DNA of 64,000 nucleotides, taken from positions 127,211-191,210 of the forward strand of contig NW_008705569.1 of NCBI RefSeq assembly GCF_000186865.1, given 5' to 3'. This DNA is from Aureococcus anophagefferens. Its lineage: Eukaryota; Sar; Pelagophyceae; Pelagomonadales; Pelagomonadaceae. A program made the translations under genes and the position numbers. Shown here piece by piece: positions 60,153 to 64,000 of the stretch. How positions within the stretch are numbered: position 1 is the stretch's first letter; every line of letters starts with the position of its first letter. Under the pieces are notes generated by a model. It did not search any database, had not been told where the DNA came from, and saw only the letters and a program-made list of their open reading frames with translations.

Positions 60153-61547
60153 ATGAAGCTCCCAGGCGTCGTCGCCGCGGCAGCCCACACCTTGGAGGTG
60201 GGCCAGGGCAAGGCCGCGTCGTCCAGCGACGCGCCGCCGCCACCGGTCGGCCTGCGGCGCCTGTGGCTCCTCGTCCTCGTGCAGCTGTTCCCCTTCGCTT
60301 TGGGCGTCGTCGCCCTGCCCGCTTTGCTGCTCGACGCGTGCGGCGGCTCGGAGCACGAGGCGGCCACGTACGTGACGCTCGGCAACAGCCTCTTCTTCGG
60401 TTTGCAGTGGGCCTGCGCGGGCGCCTGGGGCGGCTTCAGCGATCGCGCGGGCCGGAGGCCGCTGCTGCTCGTGGGCGTCGCGTCGGACGCGTTGGGCGCC
60501 GCGCTCCTCGCGACGGTGCCGCTCGGCGCGCTGCCGAGGGTCTACGTCAGCGTCCTGCATCCGTGACAATTTCGAGAGATTTTGACCGCAAAAACGATGA
60601 AAAATCGTTACCGACGCGTGTGGTAGGTCTACGTGGCCCTCGCCGCGTGCAGGGGGATTTTCTCCCAGTCGCGCATCGCGCTCTTCGCGGCCATCGCCGA
60701 CGTGTCCGAGAGCTCGGCGCTCGCGAGGAACTACGGCGCCTTCGGCGTCGCCTTCGGGCTGTGCTTCGTCCTGGGGCCCGGCGTCGGCGCCGTGCTCTAC
60801 ACGGCGTCGCGGCGGCTCCCGTTCGTCGTGAGCTTCGCGCTGACGCTCGCGGCGTGGGCCTTAGCGTTCGCGCTGCCGGAGACGCTCGCGGGCGGCGCGA
60901 AGCGAAAAGCGGCGAGTTGGAACCCCGTCGCGCCCGTGCGCGCGGTCTGCGCGGCGCCCCTCGTCGCCGCGACGCTGCCGTCCTTCGTGCTCGCGAGCGT
61001 CGCGACGTCGACGTACGCGCTCTCCGTCTTCCTGCTCACGAAGCGCTTCGGCGCGTCGACGACGGTCGTGGGCGTCTTCCTGTCCTGCGTCGGCCTGGCG
61101 ATCTGCGTCTGCCAGGGCGTCGTGCTGCCGCTCATGCTGAAGCGGCTCGACGACCGGCGGAGCTGCCTCGTGGGCTTCGTCGCGGCCGGGACCTACTTCC
61201 TCGCCTTCGGCCTCGCGCCGACCCTGGGCTTCGCCTTCGCGTCCGTCGCGTTGGTGTTTTTCTCGGGCCTCTTCGACCCCTGCATGCGGGCCATCATGGC
61301 CTCGGTCCTCGAGGGCGACCTCGGCGCGCTCTCGGGGGCGCTCGCGAGCCTCAGCTCCGCGAGTCACATCTCGTCCTTCGCGTTCGGCGCCTTGTTCGTC
61401 GCGGCCGGGTCCGGCGCGCCCTTCGTCGTCGCGTCGGGCCTGTGCTTCGTCGCCGGCGCGCTCGCGTGGCGGGCCTTCCGGCGGCACCCGGCCGTCGCCG
61501 CCGCGGCCGTCGAGCTCCCGCGACGAAAGGAGGCTAACCTGGTTTAA
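60153..61547 (+). CDS. Major facilitator superfamily transporter
   Basis: 435-aa membrane transporter with about 11-12 helices in two exons, 60153-60539 and 60627-61547. The MFS motif between helices 2 and 3 is visible as GGFSDRAGRRPLLLVG, and NYGAFGVAFGLCFVLGPGVG marks helix 5 as in TetA/DHA1 efflux pumps. A hydrophilic loop after helix 6 (LAGGAKRKAASWN) splits the two halves. Substrate unknown; relatives include drug-efflux and hippocampus-abundant-transcript-like (HIAT/MFSD) proteins. The intron is an 87-bp family C introner with a GT donor, and splicing gives ALPRVYVALAACRG. The 3' end overlaps the hydrolase-like copy on the other strand by 14 bp. Confidence 0.85.
60548..60626 (+). mobile_element. 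Introner family C, copy C4 (in MFS gene)
   Basis: A 79-bp element beginning CAGCGTCCTGCATCCGTGAC and ending CGTTACCGACGCGTGTGGTAG (read as CGTTACCGACGC then GTGTGGTAG), with a perfect 8-bp duplication gtctacgt at 60540-60547 and 60627-60634. The intron is 60540-60626 with a GT donor. Confidence 0.9.
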
Positions 61548-61937
61548 TGACAACATCCCCCAGAAACCCCCGGACGACGCCGACGAGCTCGTCGCGGTCC
61601 GGGAAGAGGCCCGCGGCGCCGTGCTCCTGCGAGTCGACGTGGTACACGGCCATGGCGTCGCCGAGCCGCTCCCGGATGGCCCCGGCGACGGCGACGTCGC
61701 GCGCGTTGCGGCCGCCGACGACGCACTTCGCCGGCGCGGTCGTCGGGGCGAACTCGGAGAAGACGCCCGCGTCGAAGGCGGCCATGTCGTTGCGCCAGGG
61801 CGAGAACGCGACGACGGCGCCCGTCGCGCGCGACGCGTGGCGCAGAGCCCCGAACGCGCCCTGCGAGCTGCCGAGGAAGGACACCGCGTCGTACTCGCCC
61901 GCGAGGTTCGCGAGGAAGGCGCCGAGGGCGTAGGACC
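61534..61937 (-). pseudogene. Partial copy of a serine-hydrolase-like gene
   Basis: About 134 codons that end at a stop at 61534. YDAVSFLGSSQGAFGALRHA has the G-x-S-x-G-like nucleophile elbow (GSSQG) of alpha/beta hydrolases, and the later AVYHVDSQEHGAAGLFPDRD could supply the catalytic His. There is no in-frame ATG and the similarity to the second copy (63557-64000) stops near 61938, so this is probably a 5'-truncated duplicate. It overlaps the end of the MFS gene by 14 bp. Confidence 0.6.
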
Positions 61938-61984
61938 GACTCCGGCGGCACGGGGGCGCATGTTCGGCCGACCCGGTGGAGAAA

Positions 61985-62030
61985 TTCTATTTATTTCCCC
62001 TCTCCCCTAGAATCTCGAAAATTGGCTGGG
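61985..62030. repeat. Possible decayed family C introner fragment
   Basis: tttcccctctcccctagaat followed by ctcgaaaattggctggg resembles the plus-strand middle of C2 and C3 (tttcccaccccaaatctctc then gaaaatcgtc). No ends or duplication are seen. Intergenic, next to the truncated hydrolase copy. Confidence 0.25.
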
Positions 62031-62061
62031 TGGGGTGGGGGGGCGAGTCTGCCACGAGCGC

Positions 62062-63344
62062 CTACGGGCACTCGTAGCAGCGCGGCTGGTTCTCGTAGGG
62101 CTTGTTGCGGTGGCAGCCCTTCTTCTTCTCGCGCGCCGTGAGCTTGAGCTTGTAGAACCGGCACTCGCGGTGCGAGATGCGGTTGTGCGTCGTCGAGCCT
62201 ACCAAATGCGTCGGTAACGAGTTTCGTCGTGTTCCCGGTCGAACTCTCTCGGAAATCACCACGGCCGCAGGACGCTGCGTCGACCGCAGCGGCACGGCTT
62301 CAGCTTCGCGGCCTCGTGGCCGCGCTTGCACGCCGCCGAGATGGCGCGCGCCTTGGCCTTGGCGGGGAGGTTCGCGAACTTGACCTGGCCCTTCGCGCAC
62401 TTCGCCGCGTGCTTGACCTTCGCCGGCCCCGCCTTCATGCCCTTGCCCTTCGTGCTCTTGCAGCCGCCGGCCTTCGCTAACTTCTGGCCCCACTGCTCGC
62501 GCGTCTTGTGCTGCATGGACTCCTTCGCGTGTTCGGCGAGGTCGTCGCCCGTGAGCTTGTGCCGCGCCGTGCGCTCCGCGACCCAGTTGGTCGCCGTCTC
62601 GCCGGGCGGCGTCAGGTGCATGCCGTAGAGCGGATTCGTCGTGTCCGTGATCTGCGACACGTACTTCAACTGGTCCTCGTCGAGCGGGAACACCTTCCGC
62701 GGCGACATCTGGTGGCAGACCTCGGGCACCGACTCCTTGCCCATCTCGATGACCGTGGCCTCGTCGCAGAGGGTCATGGGCCCGCGGAGGGCCGGGCCGC
62801 AGATGAGCCAGGAGCGGACGTCGTGGCCGCTGCACCAGACGCGCGACGTCACTCGCGGCGACTGCGCGGACCCGCAGTAGAGCAGGTCCCCGTACTTGCC
62901 CCAGTCGACGCAGCGGTGGCTGAAGTAGACCTCGATCAGCTCGTAGCGGTCGGGCGCGACGCACCGCGCCGTGACGAGCATCTGGAGGTACGCGTCCACG
63001 TACGGCGCCACGTCCACGTCGTCCTCGTGCGTGAAGAGGCGCGAGCCCTTGGGGACCGCGTGGTGCTGCGTGAGCTCGAGGAAGTTGCGGTAAAGCGTCG
63101 TGAGGCCGAGACTCTCGATGAGCTTGTTCCGCGCGGCCTTGCGGCTGAGCTCCTTCGTCTTCGCCCACCAGCCGGTGCCGTGCGGGCCGCCCGCGCGCCG
63201 GCCGTTGCCTTTCTGAATGTACGGCTTCCGCCGCGCCGCCTTGACGAGGTGGTCGCGGTCGACGATTTCGAAGATGGTGTCGAGCTTGTGCATCCCGGTG
63301 GGTAATTTCGTCACGGAACCGCGGGGCCAGTCGTCGACGGACAT
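62062..63344 (-). CDS. Cys-rich protein with a C-x-C-G-S-x-x-H zinc-knuckle-like tail
   Basis: 398-aa protein in two exons, 63344-62285 and 62198-62062. Start MSVDDWPRGS at 63344, or MRRERST at 63365. The main part is mixed alpha/beta (DTIFEIVDRDHLVKAARRKP, VDWGKYGDLLYCGSAQSP, FPLDEDQLKYVSQITDTTNP). Lys-rich repeats (CKSTKGKGMKAGPAKVKHAA) precede a tail, CRCGSTTHNRISHRECRFYK then CHRNKPYENQPRCYECP, that could bind one or two zinc ions and resembles knuckles seen in some transposon and helicase proteins. The intron is an 86-bp family C introner. The gene lies between the two copies of the hydrolase-like sequence. Function unknown. Confidence 0.65.
62199..62277 (-). mobile_element. Introner family C, copy C5 (in Cys-rich gene)
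   Basis: A 79-bp element beginning CAGCGTCCTGCGGCCGTGGT and ending CGTTACCGACGCATTTGGTAG (CGTTACCGACGC then ATTTGGTAG) in gene sense. The downstream duplication is gctcgacg; the upstream copy reads gtcgacg, one base shorter, so a one-base deletion turned a GC donor into GT. The intron is 62284-62199, and the frame requires this reading. Confidence 0.85.
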
Positions 63345-63556
63345 TGTGCTGCGCTCTCTGCGCATCGGTTTCGGCGCAGCCAAACCACATTTTGATTGGG
63401 TCGCACGACGATCGCCGGGGCAAAAAAGACGCGTCTTCCAGCGGTAGGCGTCGCGGTGCCAAGGAGTTTCTGCCGATGATAGTATCTCGCGACCTACGCA
63501 CGGCGGTCCGCAGGACGCGGCGCGCGACGTCCGCGAAGGAAGGAGGCTAGCCTGGT

Positions 63557-64000
63557 TTAATAACATTCGCGAAACCCCCTGACCCCGACGAGCTCGTCGC
63601 GGGTAGCAACATCGGCCAGCAACCCCTTGACGACCCCGACGAGCTCGTCGCGGTCCGGGAAGAGGCCCGCGGCGCCGTGCTCCTTCGAGTCGACGTGGTA
63701 CACGGCCATGGGGCCGCCGAGTCGCTCCCGGATGGCCCCGGCGACGGCGACGTCGCGCGCGTTGCGGCCGCCGACGAGACACTTCGCCGGCACAAGCGTC
63801 GGGGCGAACTCGGAGAAGACCCCCGCGTCAAAGGCGGCCATGTCGTTGCGCCAGGGCGAGAACGCGACGACGACGCCCGTCGCGCGCGACGCGTGGCGCA
63901 GAGCCCCGAACGCGCCCTGCGAGCTGCCGAGGAAGGACACCGCGTTGTACTCGCCCGCGAGGTTCGCGAGGAAGGCGTCGAGGGCGTCCGCGTTTTGCGT
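63557..64000 (-). CDS. Serine-hydrolase-like gene, 3' part (runs off the window)
   Basis: The frame is open from the window edge to a stop at 63557 (147 codons). It has the same sequence as the copy at 61534-61937, with few changes: NAVSFLGSSQGAFGALRHAS, then RNDMAAFDAGVFSEFAP, RNARDVAVAGAIRERLGGPM and AVYHVDSKEHGAAGLFPDRD. GSSQG looks like a nucleophile elbow, and HVDSKEHG may hold the catalytic His. It could be an alpha/beta hydrolase (esterase or lipase-like) of unknown substrate. The C-terminus differs from the first copy through a small internal repeat of a gacgagctcgtcgcg phrase. The start lies outside the window. Confidence 0.6.
   Translation of the reverse strand, partial: TQNADALDAFLANLAGEYNAVSFLGSSQGAFGALRHASRATGVVVAFSPWRNDMAAFDAGVFSEFAPTLVPAKCLVGGRNARDVAVAGAIRERLGGPMAVYHVDSKEHGAAGLFPDRDELVGVVKGLLADVATRDELVGVRGFRECY

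Noticed and set aside
1..64000. tRNA, rRNA or autonomous transposase gene
   Set aside because: None recognised by eye. The introners have no coding capacity and their transposase must lie elsewhere.

Overview
The window looks like compact nuclear DNA from a photosynthetic stramenopile with a secondary plastid, most likely a pelagophyte of the Aureococcus type. Evidence: very high GC with almost all third codon positions G or C; intron-containing eukaryotic genes (IFT80, RAD21, PCF11, WEE1, a VAMP7-type R-SNARE, a PP2C phosphatase); signal peptides ending in an Ala-x-Ala-Phe-like motif typical of plastid preproteins in this lineage; and many introner elements, which are known from Aureococcus. 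The organism is inferred, not proven.

Layout. 0.1-9.6 kb: IFT80, a hotdog dehydratase, two convergent sulfatases, an ankyrin protein, two organelle-type proteins. 9.9-16.4 kb: a NUP85-like nucleoporin, a disordered protein, a PqiA-like membrane protein, DNAAF6/PIH1D3. 16.4-18.5 kb: gene-poor, with a gene fragment, a 241-bp inverted-repeat element and other inverted repeats. 18.5-31.4 kb: a small plastid-type protein, a secreted protein with a duplicated module, R-SNARE, a membrane protein, PP2C, a large EF-hand/LRR protein. 31.5-42.9 kb: a polytopic membrane protein, a fucosyltransferase-like protein, an S51 peptidase, a DUF4239-like protein, two disordered proteins, a PhyH-type dioxygenase and a large unknown protein. 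42.9-45.3 kb: repeat-rich, with two arrays of an 11-bp minisatellite and a 160-bp tandem duplication. 45.3-61.5 kb: an unknown protein, RAD21 cohesin, a myristoylated EF-hand-like protein, a three-domain glycosyltransferase, WEE1, a GIY-YIG-like protein, PCF11, an MFS transporter. 61.5-64 kb: a Cys-rich protein between two copies of a hydrolase-like sequence.

The main system is the introners. Eleven non-autonomous elements of three families (A, 203 bp, 3 copies; B, 192 bp, 2 copies; C, 69-83 bp, 6 copies) each sit inside a gene and each form a whole intron. Each is flanked by an 8-bp target-site duplication (TSD) that begins with GT or GC. The first two bases of the upstream TSD copy act as the 5' splice site and the end of the element supplies the 3' AG. 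Removing [TSD + element] restores the reading frame in all eleven, and the family-conserved sequence wherever I could compare (IFT80, WEE1). About half of all introns here, introner or ordinary, are GC-AG.

The genes are not an operon. Two of them (IFT80, DNAAF6) are ciliary. Several convergent pairs share or overlap their stop codons. No rRNA, tRNA or CRISPR was recognised.
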